A stretch of DNA of 64,000 bases from Alopecurus myosuroides. Its lineage: Eukaryota; Streptophyta; Magnoliopsida; Poales; Poaceae. Below the pieces are notes generated by a model. The model did not search any database. It had not been told where the DNA came from and saw only the letters and a program-made list of their open reading frames with translations. Positions 36,407 through 47,581 of this stretch are shown here, piece by piece (the first letter of the stretch is position 1; every line of letters begins with the position of its first letter). A program made the translations under genes and the position numbers. Where the stretch lies: NCBI GenBank assembly GCA_028641055.1, contig CM054057.1:326932941-326996940 (forward strand), in the 5' to 3' direction.

Positions 36407-39193
36407 GAAGGCCAAGAATCTAGGCTCTTGGTTATGTAGTCTTGAAGGTGAAACCAAAGAAAAGGTAAAGGCCTTTTTGAGACAACTTGATGATGCTAAC
36501 TCTCTCATAGATGAGAAGGAAGGTGTCCATGAGAATAATGACAAGGAGCTTGTATAAGCTCTTGAAGAGAGATTATCTAGTCTAGAGGAGACATATTCCA
36601 TTAGTGTTTCCAAAATTAGGAAGGATAATGAAAAATCTCTTGCTTTACTTAAAATCTTTGAAGAAGAAGAGTTTAAGCTAGGAATGGATCATGAGCAACT
36701 TTTTCAGCGTCCTGAAAAACTAGAAAATGAGTTCTCTTCTCCTTATAACTTTTGGGCCGAAGCCGTCTCCACCGCATGTTATGCTACCAACCGGTTATAT
36801 CTCCGCAAGATCTTGAACAAGACTCCTTATGAGCTTCTCACGGGAAAGAAACCGGACGTATCTTACTTCAAGGTCTTCGGTTGCAAGTGCTTCATTCGCA
36901 AGAAAGGTAAACGTTTGTCAAAATTTGAGACCAAATCTTACGAGGGTATCTTTGTTGGCTATTCCACAAATGCTCACGCCTATAGAGTCCACAACAAGTC
37001 CAGCGGACAAGTTGAAGAAGCTATAGACATGGTGTTTGATGAGGATAACGACTCCCAAGGGGGGCGTATAGATCATGGTGTTGTAGGAGATGCAATTCCT
37101 CCCATTGTCATAAGAAGAATGGGGATTGATAAAATAATTCCCTTTGAGGATTACCGGATGACGGAGGGAGAAGGACTATGCCCCACTCAAGTGGAGCCAT
37201 TGACTACACCCATTGATACACAAGCTACCCAACAAGATGCACCAAGCCCTCAAGCTAATGATCAAGGTCAAGCAATTAATCAAGGCAAAGCTAATGATCA
37301 AGGTCAAACAAGTGATCAAGGCCAAGCTACTCATCAAAGTCATGATCAAAATCCCATCATTGTTGAGACAGCTCAACCTAGTGGTGATCCTTCACCCATT
37401 AATGATCAAGGCCAAGATGAAGATGGACATGTCTCTGATGAAGAAGGTGATTCTCAAGCAATATCCAAGGAATCTTTGGAGGAGATGCTAGATCATAGAG
37501 TAAAGAGAAGGCTAGAGAATCTTGAACGAGCGGGTCACACGGAGGACAAGATACTTGGAAAAGTTCGTGGAAGGGTTGTCACTAGGAAGCAATTGGCGGA
37601 TTTTAGCAAGTCTCATGCTTTTGTCCCTTTCATTGAGCCGAAGAAGGTCTATGAAGCTCTCGAAGATCAAGATTGGATTGAAGCCATGCATGATGAACTC
37701 AATAACTTCGAGCGCAACAAGGTTTGGAAGTTAGTGCCAAGACCCAAGGATTGCAAGAATGTTATTGGCACCAAATGGGTGTTCAAGAACAAGCAAGATA
37801 AAAATGGTATCGTCATTCGCAACAAGGAAAGATTGGTGGCTCAAGGTATTTCTCTAGTCAAATGTGTTGATTTTGGTGAAAGCTTTGCCCCCGTAGCTCA
37901 TCTTGAATCCATTATTATCTTACTTTCTTATGCATCTCATCATAATTTCAAGTTACAACAAATGGATGTTAAGAGTGCTTTCCCAAATGGTCCCATTAAT
38001 GAGTTAGTATATGGCAAGCAACCTCCGGGCTTCAAGGATCCCAACCACCCCGATTATGTATACAATCTCGATAAGGCGCTCTATGGACTTAAACAAGCTC
38101 CACGTCCGTGGTACGAGCACGTTAAAAAGTTTCTAGTAGATCGTGGGTTTAATGTTGGCTTAATCGATCCCACCCTCTTTACCGAGACGGTTGGAGGTGA
38201 CTTGTTCATATGCCAACTCTATGTGGATGACATCATTTTTGGGTCTACTAACACTTTGTTCAATGAAAAGTTTTGCAAGCTTATGACCGGTAGGTTTGAG
38301 ATGTCTATGATGGGAGAATTGGAGTATTTTCTTAGCTTTGAAGTGAATAATTATCATGAAGGAACCTTCATCAAAAAGCCAAGTACACTCAAGACATGCT
38401 CAAGAGATTCAATATGAATGATGCCAAGCCTATGAAGACTCCCATGTCCACAACCATTGACTTGAAACCCGACCCAAATGGTAAAGAGGTAGATCAAAAT
38501 GTATACCGCTCCATGATTGGCTCTTTTCTTTACATTTGTGCATCTAGACCGGATATCATGTATAGCGTAGGTAAATGTGCAAGGTTTCAAGCCTCTCCGG
38601 GGCAAAGTCATTTGGAAGCGGTTAAAACGAATCTTTCGATATTTAGTTCATACCCCAAATTTTGGTCTTTGGTATCCCAAGGGTTCAAGTTTTTAGCTCA
38701 TTGGGTATTCGGATGCAGAATATGCGGGAGAGAAGACGGATAGGAAGTCCACATCCGGGGGTTGCCAATTCCTTGGTCGCTCCCTCGTGTGTTGGTCTTC
38801 AAAGAAGCAAAACTACATTCAAAGAAGCAAAACTACATTGCTCTCTCCACCACCGAGGCCGAGTACATATATGCGGCAAGTTGTTGTGCCCAATTGCTTT
38901 GGATGAGGCAAACCTTCAAGGACTATGGTATTCATTTTGACAAGGTGCCTCTTCTTTGTGACAATGAGAGTGCTATCAAGATCGCCTACAACCCCGTTCT
39001 TCACTCCAAGACAAAGCACATTGATATCCGTCATCATTTTATTCGGGATCATGTTGAGAAGGGTGATATTGATCTCTCATATGTATCAACCAAGGATCAA
39101 CTTGTCGATATCTTCACGAAGGCTCTTGATGAACCAATATTTCGAGCTTTGAGGAATGAACTAAATGTCATAGATTCATCTAACTTCACTTGA
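36407..39193 (+). pseudogene. Copia pol remnant: gag spacer, integrase C-end, reverse transcriptase, RNase H
   Basis: Continues the copia element after the nested insertion. A coiled-coil-like spacer (36407-36740, one stop TAA near 36553) runs in frame into the integrase C-terminal part, PYNFWAEAVSTACYATNRLY, then LLTGKKPDVSYFKVFGCKC. The protease and integrase core are missing, so a deletion joined the two parts near 36742. A Gln/Asn-rich repeat (NDQGQ-type, 37250-37420) follows. The copia reverse transcriptase then has WIEAMHDEL, KVWKLVPRP, QMDVKSAFPNG and the catalytic YVDD (38220-38231). A frameshift after 38378 leads to the next frame (MLKRFNMNDAKPMKTPMS). A second near 38660 and a 20-bp duplication at 38798 break RNase H, which ends with LSTTEAEYIYAASC, HIDIRHHFIRD and DIFTKAL. 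A stop lies at 39191-39193. Confidence 0.88.
38798..38837. repeat. 20-bp perfect tandem duplication
   Basis: TTCAAAGAAGCAAAACTACA occurs twice back to back (38798-38817, 38818-38837) in the RNase H coding part. Twenty bases is not a multiple of three, so it shifts the frame. Confidence 0.95.
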
Positions 39194-39890
39194 AACCTTG
39201 CATAAGTACCTTCACTATGTGTGTTATTAGGTTTGGATGTAGGCATGGACATAGGGGGAGCGTCACTCAACTCATCAGTGTACTCTCCTCTTATTATGCG
39301 AAAATCAATTCTTCATTGCATATCTAGTCATTTTATGACTTATTGTGCTTAATTGTGAGTAGTACTCTTGGACCCAAGATATATCTTCGTGGTGCCAAAG
39401 TACACACTGAAACATGGTGGCCACAGCCACCAACCTCCTACTCAAGGAGTTGGTTTTATTTTGGCTCTTCCACGCACATACTATTCCCCCTTGGTAACTT
39501 GTGCGAGTTTGGCTTTTTCTTCTTTGCATCTTGCGAGATCACATCAAGTAACGTCTCTCGTATGACAGTAACAACTATCCAAACGAAGCTTCCTTTTTCT
39601 CTAAAGCCCACTTCCATCACGATGCTCTCATTTTTGGTTCTTGGCGCGCTCAAACTAAGATGGCCGAACCTCCGGTGAAACCACCGGAGGCTCCGCTGCG
39701 CCTGACCACCGGAGCCCACCGGTACCTCTGCTGGTGCGAAAATATCGCCCAGCAGGGTTGTACCGCACCGCGTGGGCAGGGGGCGTAACCTCCGGTGACT
39801 GCAAATCCTTGTTTAGCGCCCTGGACTCGATATCCTATTTGTGCGAGTGGTGACATTATTAAACTATTTGGTTTGCAAAAGGAGAGAAAT
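39194..39890 (+). mobile_element. 3' region of the copia element, end unresolved
   Basis: Non-coding. A polypurine-like ATAGGGGGAGCG occurs at 39251-39262. A CCGG-rich patch at 39660-39800 (GAACCTCCGGTGAAACCACC) resembles the motifs of the 5' LTR, but overall the sequence does not align with it. No TGTTAACC start is present, so the 3' LTR is missing or too diverged to see. The boundary to the next element lies near 39850-39890. Confidence 0.45.
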
Positions 39891-40685
39891 AATGAAAAAT
39901 GACCAAAATCCTAGTCGGTTCGATTTGGGGTGGGCCGTTGGGATGTGTCCCCCTATACTCAATTTTCGGGCCCATTTATGTTAGTGGATTATTCTATAGG
40001 GACCAAATACGGACTCAATTTGGGGGGCGTCGGGTATACTTGGGCAAACCCAACGACGCCCCGAATCGGACACAAATATGTCCTCATTTGGTCCGTTTGG
40101 GGCGGTCCGCGAATCAAAACCCCAACAAAGTTTAAGTAAATTTAACTAAAACAAATAAAAAACAAACTTGCATTCATGTGACCTGAAGGCAAGTTCTTAC
40201 ATATGAAATTAAAAAAATATAAAAAAAACTTATAGGTAGGGTTCGTCGGAGCCTACTTCCCCTTTTTCCGCCGCCGCTATGGCCCGCCAATGTTGCCTAC
40301 TCGTCGTCGTCGAGGACGATGTAGGAAGACGTCTGCTCCGCCGGTGGAGTCTGAGGCGCCGGACGCGGCTGTGGCCACACGGGTGCAGGCTCCCAGGGCT
40401 GCCCCGCCTCATGGTCCTGCCACTGTGACCATGGGTGCGGCACGCGCCTCAGAGGTGGAGTGCCAGCCCTAGATCCGACCAAAGCCCTAGCTCCTTGAGC
40501 TCGGAGGCGTCCATAGCGCGGCGGAGCTCGGTGTTTTCCTTCTCCCGTGGCGCGGGCGGAGCGGCCGGAGGTGGCGACACCCCATCATCCTCGACATTGA
40601 TGTCGAGGAAGTCGTCGGGAACGATATCGGTGTCCACCTCATGTGACGCAGCAGGCTTGGGTGGCGCGGGCTCGTTGTTGGTGTC
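39891..40685 (-). mobile_element. Left part of a split Harbinger-like element with a gene-like ORF
   Basis: The first 400 bases are non-coding, with TTTGGTCCGTTTGGGGCGGT-type sequence seen in Triticeae Harbinger elements. On the minus strand, a frame enters at 40685 from the insertion site and reads NNEPAPPKPAASHEVDTD, an acidic DDFLDINVEDDG stretch and KELGLWSDL, stopping at 40449. A second frame nearer the left end finishes with SSYIVLDDDE, followed by a stop near 40297. It is joined in the original state to 47582-47760. I do not recognise the protein. Its left terminal repeat was not found. Confidence 0.55.
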
Positions 40686-42357
40686 TGCTACGCCTTGATG
40701 GTGCCTTGACGGGGAGACTTCTTGACGGTGATGAATTTTAAGTCCCGGCAACGGCGCAAGAAATTCCTAATTATTGTGATGGCGTGTTGGGAACCCTAAA
40801 AGGAGGGTGTGATGAGTGCAACGGTAATAATTTCCCTCAGTTAAGAACCAATGTTATCAATCCAGTAGGAGAAAGAGGATCTTCAGAAAGTTGATGCCAC
40901 TGATGGTGGTTATGGCGCCTCACTGGTGTCAGCAACAACGCGGAACCTGCACACAACACAACCAAAATACTTTGTTCCAAAGGTACAGTGAGGTTGTCAA
41001 TCTCACCGGTCTTGCTGAAAACAAAGATTAGATGTATAGTGTGGAAAATGGTGTATGCTTGCAGTAAGTAAAGAAAGCAGGGAATTGTGGTGGTTTGTTT
41101 AATAGTGTAGGAAAAATGGACCGGGGTTCATAGGTTCGCTAGTGGTGTCTCTCCATAAAACATAGCATGATGGGTGAACAAACTACAGCTGGGCAATTGA
41201 AAAATAGAGATTTCACTGTAGTGCACATTCATGACATGATGACTACTATGATATTTAGTGCGGGCATTACAACAATATACATATACCGTAATCCAACTGC
41301 ATCTCTGACTAATAAGCCACCCGCAGGTTACCATCTGAACCCCCCTTAGGTATTAAGTTGCAAGCAACAGATAATCGCATTAAGCAATGTGTGTAATATA
41401 AGCAATGATTGTTCACGCGGGCACTCACACCGTTGTTTTCTCCCTAGTGGCAACAGCACATCCTCCCGCGTCACGTTTCTGTCACTCGAGCACAGGGGAA
41501 AAGGAGGCATGAACCCAACTATCGAGCATAAATACTCCCTCTTGGAGTCACTAGCAACTACCTGGCCAGAGGAACCACTAGCAACGGAAAGCATGCAAGA
41601 TCACAAATAACATATGCAATAAAGACTATAATCAACTTGGCATAAGTTCAATATTCATCGGATCCTAGCAAACACAGCTCATAGAATTACATCAGAACAA
41701 TCTCGATCATATTAGGCAGCTCACGAGATCTAAACATTGAGGCATAGGAGGAGAAGAAAACCATCTAGCTACTGCTATGGACCCGTAGTCCAAGGATTAA
41801 CTACTCACGCATCACTCCGGAGGAAGGCATGGTGGTGAAGAGGCCTCCAGTGATGATCTCCTCTCCGGCAGGGTGCCGGGAGACAGCTTCAGAACCCCCC
41901 TGATCTAGGGTTGAGAACGACGGCGGCTGCGGAACTTTTCAGGGATTTTTTATCAGGTACGTAGGGTTTCCTTCGGAGGGGAATAAATAGGCGAAAGGGC
42001 GACGCCAGTGGTCCACCAGGGTGGCCTCACCACCCCCAGGCGTGGCCAAGGGGGGGCCCGCGCCTGGCTATGTTGAGGGCCCTATAGTGCCCGTCTTCGA
42101 CTAATCTTCGGACTTCTAGATGCTTCCGGGGAAAATAGGAACTTCAGGATTCGTGGGGTCCAATCCCGAGAATATTTCTAGAACAACTTTTCTGAAATAA
42201 AAAAAGTAGAAAACAGGGAACTAGCACTTGGCATCTTGTTAATAGGTTAGTCCCGGAAAATGTGTAAAAATGCTATAAAGAAGGGAGAAAACATGTAGCA
42301 ATTGGCATAATATCAACATGGAACATAAGAAATTATAGATACGTTGGAGACGTATCA
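40686..42357 (-). repeat. 3' LTR (left copy) of the non-autonomous gypsy element
   Basis: 1672 bp. Collinear with 45911-47581. It begins TGCTACGCCTTGATGG and ends GGAGACGTATCA on the plus strand. Confidence 0.95.
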
Positions 42358-45104
42358 AGCATCCCCAAGCTTAGTTCCTACTCGTCCTCGAGTAGGTAAA
42401 CGATAAAACAAAATAATTTCTAATGTGACATGCTAACATACAATCTTGATCATAATATGTAAAGCAGAGCATGTAAACTAGGATCAAATGAACTAAAGCT
42501 GTGGTCTATATTTGATATCAACAAGTAATGCATAAACAAAGAAGAAAGAAGTAAAACTTTTAATGAATCAATACTAAAAGAATATCAACCGTGCAAAGTT
42601 TATTAGAGATGATTTAAGCTTTCAAGAAACACAATATCATGCACGTTAAACGATCTTCACAACCCCTGTTAGGATCAAGTCAAATTTTCCACACGATGCA
42701 ATGCTTGAATCTTAAACTATTTGTCCACTAAAAACAAGCAAGTTTTCTGCATTGGTCCCTGACACCGGGATGTTATGGCAAAGAGAACATTATGGGGGTT
42801 TGGAAGGTCAATGAAAAAAAGTCTCACAAAGCTGAAAGTGGTCATTAGACAAGAGAAAGTCTTACAACCAAAGCTATGCAAGGAGTAGAGATTGCCACAC
42901 AACGGATGCACATAGAGCTATAAGTGTATGAAATATCTCCAATGGAACTAGTGGGGGTGCATCCAAATTGCTTGCTCACGAAGACTTAGAGCTCATTTGA
43001 GGAGGCTCATCATTGGAATATACAAGCCAAGTTCTATAATGTGAAGTTCCCCACATAGTTATGAATGAATGATAATATGAAAACTTTCTCCAAACTGAAG
43101 CATTGGTGCTAAACATGAATCACAAGTGTGGTATAAAGGATAGTGATGCGCCCCCTCTCTCTTTATTCTCGCTTTGGCCCTTTCTTTCTTGTTCTTTTTG
43201 GGCCTTTTCATTTTATTTTATTTTATATTTTATATATCCTCACCGGTATGGGAAACATCCTATATTACAATGAATCATCACACTTTTAGTACTCATAACT
43301 CATAATGGAATATCTCTGATGTATCCAACTGCATGCTCCTGCCAGTGTGGCAGTATGCATAAATAACCATGAAGCTCATCATCAAGTAACATAATGGAGG
43401 TGGATGTTGTGCAGCAATATATCTCGGAATGGCTATGGAAATGCCATGATAGGTAGGTATGGTGGCTGTTTTGAGGAAGAATATATGGGCTTATGTGTAG
43501 GAGAGCAAAGTCCTCCCACGGGATTTGGATGCACTGGCGAAGTTTGCACCAACTCTCAGTGTGAGAAAAGAAATGCACAGTACCGAAGAGGCTAGCAAAT
43601 ATGGATGGTGGAGTGCCAGGAACCGCAACATAGACTCACTAGTTAAAAGGTTGCAGCAAGCAAATCATCTTTACAAGGCACAATGCAAATCACTCCAAGA
43701 GGGTTCGTGGCAGTGACAAGTCACAGTTAGCTACCCCGACCGTAGCGCGTAACAAAAGGCCGATCAGAAATGTGTCACTCGTAGCAATCATATATCATTG
43801 TTTCTATCAGCTGGTAATTTTAAGTGTGGCACAGTTTCAAGTTTCTTAGACCAACCATTTAAAGTTTCTACTTACTAGCCCTTCCCGTTTATCCATTAAG
43901 AAAATTAATATCTCAAAACAACAGCAGTGATTCAAGTGAAGCAGTTTAGTGATCTACAAGCCCATGTGATTTTTTCCACTATACCAACTACCACATAAGC
44001 ATTACTATTATCAACCAAGAACATATATGAGACAACAAAAACTCTCTCTAAGCATATAGAAATGAAAACTAGAGAGTACTAACAGCTCTAAATAAGAGAT
44101 GAATGCAAAACAGAAGCTAAATAAATACAGCAGCCAGACAAAGATTAAGAATACAAAGTATTCCCATGAAAAAGCGGAGCGTGTCACTCTCCAATAAAAT
44201 AATGTTGGGGTCCAACCAATATTATTGCAAAAATAAAATCAAACTGAAAGCAAAAAAATAAAAGACGCTCCAAGTAAAGCACATAAGATGTGACCGAATA
44301 AAAATATAGTTTCACTAGAAGTGACCTGATAATTTGCCGATGAGGAAGGGGAGGCCTTGGGCAGCCCCAAGCTTAGACGCTTGTGTCTTCTTGGAATTTG
44401 CTGGGATGTACCTCCGGGGCATCCCCAAGATTAGTCTCTTCACTCTTCTTGATCACGTCATATCATCCTCTTCTCTGGACCCTTGAAAACTTCCTTCACA
44501 CCAAACTTCTCACAAACTTCATTAGCACCGTTAGTGCAATCGAAATAATAAATTCACATGGTTCAGTTTCAACACAAGACTAACACTCATAAACACATTA
44601 GATACTGTCAAAACTTATTTTAAAACCCTTTTTCCTCGAAAGAACACCAAAAGAGAGAGATTAAGATGCAAATGCAATTATTGACAGAAATCTGTTAAAA
44701 CAGGACAGCAGGTAAAGATGATTTTTTTCGAAAATATTCTGCTTCTCAAATAAAAAAGTGTTCAAATAAGAAAAGTTGCGTATATAGCCCAGGATTACGC
44801 ACAAAAAAACACAGGTCATTTTGAATTTTCTGTGATTTTATACGAATTTAACAGTGGACAGCAGAAATCTGTTTCCTGCACAGAAATACAAAATATAGTC
44901 TCAACTTTCCACTAGAGGCTTTACTTGCCTCAACAAAGACACAAAATAAAAGATACAACGGGGTTGCTAAGGAAATAGACAACACCCAGGTGCAAAGCAC
45001 ACAGAAATAAACGACGGAAAATGGGTTGAAAACAGAAAAATTAAATGGGTTGTCTCCCGGTAGCGCTTTTCTTTAACGCGTTTCAGCTAGGCATAGAAAG
45101 CAAC
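42358..45104 (-). other. Non-coding interior of the non-autonomous gypsy element
   Basis: AT-rich sequence with no retroviral-type domain. On the plus strand, antisense to the element, overlapping frames at 43404-43716 give a Cys-containing stretch around GCTGEVCTNSQCEKRNAQYR followed by WWSARNRNIDSL. I cannot assign it to a family. Confidence 0.6.
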
Positions 45105-45713
45105 TCAAGTATTTTCAAGTGAAGAAGTATCAAAATTAAGCTTAGAAATATCCTCAACAATAAATTGTATTTCATATATAGAAGTTTTAGATGTCCCTTT
45201 GTCAACAGTTTTAGGCACACTACTTTCATCAAATGGGTTTGCAGGAACAATCCAATCAAAATTCTTTTCTAGAGCTTCATGCATTCCTACCAATTTAAAG
45301 GGTATTGGTATTTTAATTTCCTTATCATTGGCTTTACCCGGTGTGCTGTTAACATCTAGACATGAGCCTGACATCTCAAATCGGTTAAAAACTTTTCTAG
45401 CCTCAATGGCAGCATCACAAAATTCTTTAAACAAAGTTTCTAGAATAAACTCTCTTTTTTCGCTATCCTTAATGTTCTCAAGGTTGAGGAACATTTGTTG
45501 TATTATGGGATTAAGGTTAACAAACCTAACTTCCAGCATACGAACTAGAGATGCTGCAGCGGTTTCATAATCTGGAGCAAGTTCAGCTAAGGATCTATCC
45601 TCAAATTCTTTGTGTTTACTAACATAATTAAAGAACTCTCCAATATTATCTTTCCCAATTATATCACCTCTACCTATTGGTACGTCTTTCAAGGTAAACT
45701 TGGGTAGAATCAT
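45105..45713 (-). CDS. Intact 202-codon ORF of the non-autonomous gypsy element, function unknown
   Basis: The only long uninterrupted frame of this element. It starts about 175 bases downstream of the primer-binding site, where gag normally begins. The protein starts MILPKFTLKDVPIGRGD, is acidic and probably mostly helical, with blocks LAELAPDYETAAASLVRMLE, EARKVFNRFEMSG and MHEALEKNFDWIVPANPFDE. There is no zinc knuckle, protease or polymerase motif. It contains no stop or frameshift although its neighbours are decayed, which hints at recent activity or selection. It could be a reduced Gag or an element-specific leader protein; I do not recognise a family. Confidence 0.6.
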   Translation of the reverse strand: MILPKFTLKDVPIGRGDIIGKDNIGEFFNYVSKHKEFEDRSLAELAPDYETAAASLVRMLEVRFVNLNPIIQQMFLNLENIKDSEKREFILETLFKEFCDAAIEARKVFNRFEMSGSCLDVNSTPGKANDKEIKIPIPFKLVGMHEALEKNFDWIVPANPFDESSVPKTVDKGTSKTSIYEIQFIVEDISKLNFDTSSLENT

Positions 45714-45886
45714 GATTAGATATTAAACTAAGAGCAGAAAAGAAAAAAAAATAGTTATGAAGTAAACTATTTTTTGTGTGTTTTTGATATAAAGAAGCAA
45801 AACAAGACAAAAAATAAAAACAAGACAATAAAAAAATAAAGAGGTTGAGAGTGAGAGACTCCCCTTACCAGAAGACTTCTTTCTCT

Positions 45887-45901
45887 CCGGCAACGGCGCC
45901 A
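45887..45901 (-). promoter_or_regulatory. Primer-binding site, Athila type
   Basis: Minus strand TGGCGCCGTTGCCGG, the sequence used by Athila-like gypsy elements (tRNA-Asp complement). It begins 9 bases inside the LTR end at 45911. Confidence 0.85.
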
Positions 45902-45910
45902 GAAATTTTT

Positions 45911-47581
45911 TGCTACGCCTTGATGGTGTCTTGACGGGGAGACTTCTTTATGATGATGAATTTTAAGTCCCCGGCAACGACGCTAGAAATTCCTGGTGCT
46001 TTTGATGGCGTGTTGGGAACCCCAAAAGGAGAGTGTGAAGAGTGCAGCGGTAAGAACTTCCCTCGGTTAAAAACCAAGGTTATCAATCCAGTAGGAGAAA
46101 TAGGATCTTCGGAAAGTTGATGCCACTGACGGTGGTGATGGCGCCTCACCGGTGTCAGGAATAACGCGGAACCTGCACACAACACAACCAAAATACTTTG
46201 TCCCAACGGTATAGGGAGGTTGTCAATCTCACCGGTCTTGCTGAAAACAAAGATTAGACGTATAGTGTGGAAAATGGTGTATGCTTGCAGTAAGTAAAGA
46301 AAGCAGAGAATTGTAGTGGTTTGTTTAACAGTGTTGGAAAAATGGACCGGGGTTCATAGGTTCACTAGTGGTGTCTCTCCATAAAAGATAGCATGCTGGG
46401 TGAACAAATTACAGCTGGGCAATTGAAAAATAGAGGTTGCACCATAGTGCACATTCATGACATGATGACTACTAGGATATTTAGTGTGGGCATTACAACA
46501 ATATACATAAACCGTAATCCAACTGCATCTATGACTAATAATCCACCCTTAGGTTATCATCCGAACCCCCTTAGGTATTAAGTTGCAAGAAACAGATAAT
46601 CGCATTAAGCAATGTGTGTAATGTAAGCAATGATTGTGCACGCGGGCACTCACACCGCTGTTTTCTCACTAGTGGCAACAACACATCCTCCCCCGTCATG
46701 TTTCTGTCACTCGAGCACATGCGAAAAGGAGGCATGAACCCAACTATCGAGCATAAATACTCCCTCTCGGAGTCACTAGCAACTACTTGGCCATAACAAC
46801 CACTAGCAACGGAAAGTATGCAAGATCACAAATAACATATGCAATAAAGACTATAATCAATTTGGCATAAGTTCAATATTCATCAGATCCCAGCAAACAC
46901 AGCACATAGAATTATATAAGAACAATCTCGATCATGTTAGGCAGCTCACGAGATCTAAACATTGAAGCATAGGAGGAGAAGAAAACCATCTAGATACTGC
47001 TATGGACCCGTAGTCCAAGGATGAACTACTCACGCATCACTCCGGAGGCGAGCATGGTGATGAAGAGGCCTCCGGTGATGATCTCCTCTCCGGCAGGGTG
47101 CCGGGAGACAGCTTCAGAACCCCCTTGATCTAGGGTTGCCGACGGCGGCGGCTGCGGAACTTTTTGGGGATTTTTTATCGGGTACGTAGAGTCTTCCTTC
47201 GGAGGGGAATAAATAGGCGAAAGAGCGACGTCGGTGGGCCACCAGGGTGGCCTCACCACCCCCAGGCGCGGCCAAGGGGAGTTGTGTCTGGCTATGGTGA
47301 GGGCCCCCTGGTGCCCGTCTTCGACTCATATTCGGACTTTTGGATGCTTCCGGGGAAAATAGGAACTTCGGGATTCGTGGAGTCCAATTCCGAGAATATT
47401 TACAATACAAATTTTTTGAAATAAAAAACAATAGAAAATAGATAACTTGCACTTGGCATCTTGTTAATAGGTTAGTCCCGGAAAACGTGTAAAATGCTAT
47501 AAAGAAGAGAGAAAACATGTAGCAATTGACATAATATCAACATGGAACATCAGAAATTATAGATACGTTGGAGACGTATCA
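45911..47581 (-). repeat. 5' LTR (right copy) of the non-autonomous gypsy element
   Basis: 1671 bp, the transcription-start side of the element. Collinear with 40686-42357. Confidence 0.95.

Larger units (their letters stand above)
40686..47581 (-). mobile_element. Complete non-autonomous gypsy element with perfect 5-bp target duplication
   Basis: Two direct LTRs (40686-42357, 45911-47581), read on the minus strand as TGATACGTCTCCAACGTATC...GGCGTAGCA. GTGTC flanks both sides (40681-40685 and 47582-47586). On the minus strand an Athila-type primer-binding site TGGCGCCGTTGCCGG (45901-45887) follows the 5' (right) LTR. A polypurine tract AAGCTTGGGGATGC precedes the left LTR at about 42372-42359. 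The 3.55-kb interior has one sizeable ORF and no protease, reverse transcriptase or integrase, so it depends on other elements. LTR identity is about 95% by eye. Confidence 0.95.

Noticed and set aside
39660..39850. 3' LTR of the SIRE/Maximus-like copia element
   Set aside because: Only short CCGG-rich motifs are shared with the 5' LTR; neither the TGTTAACC start nor the rest aligns.
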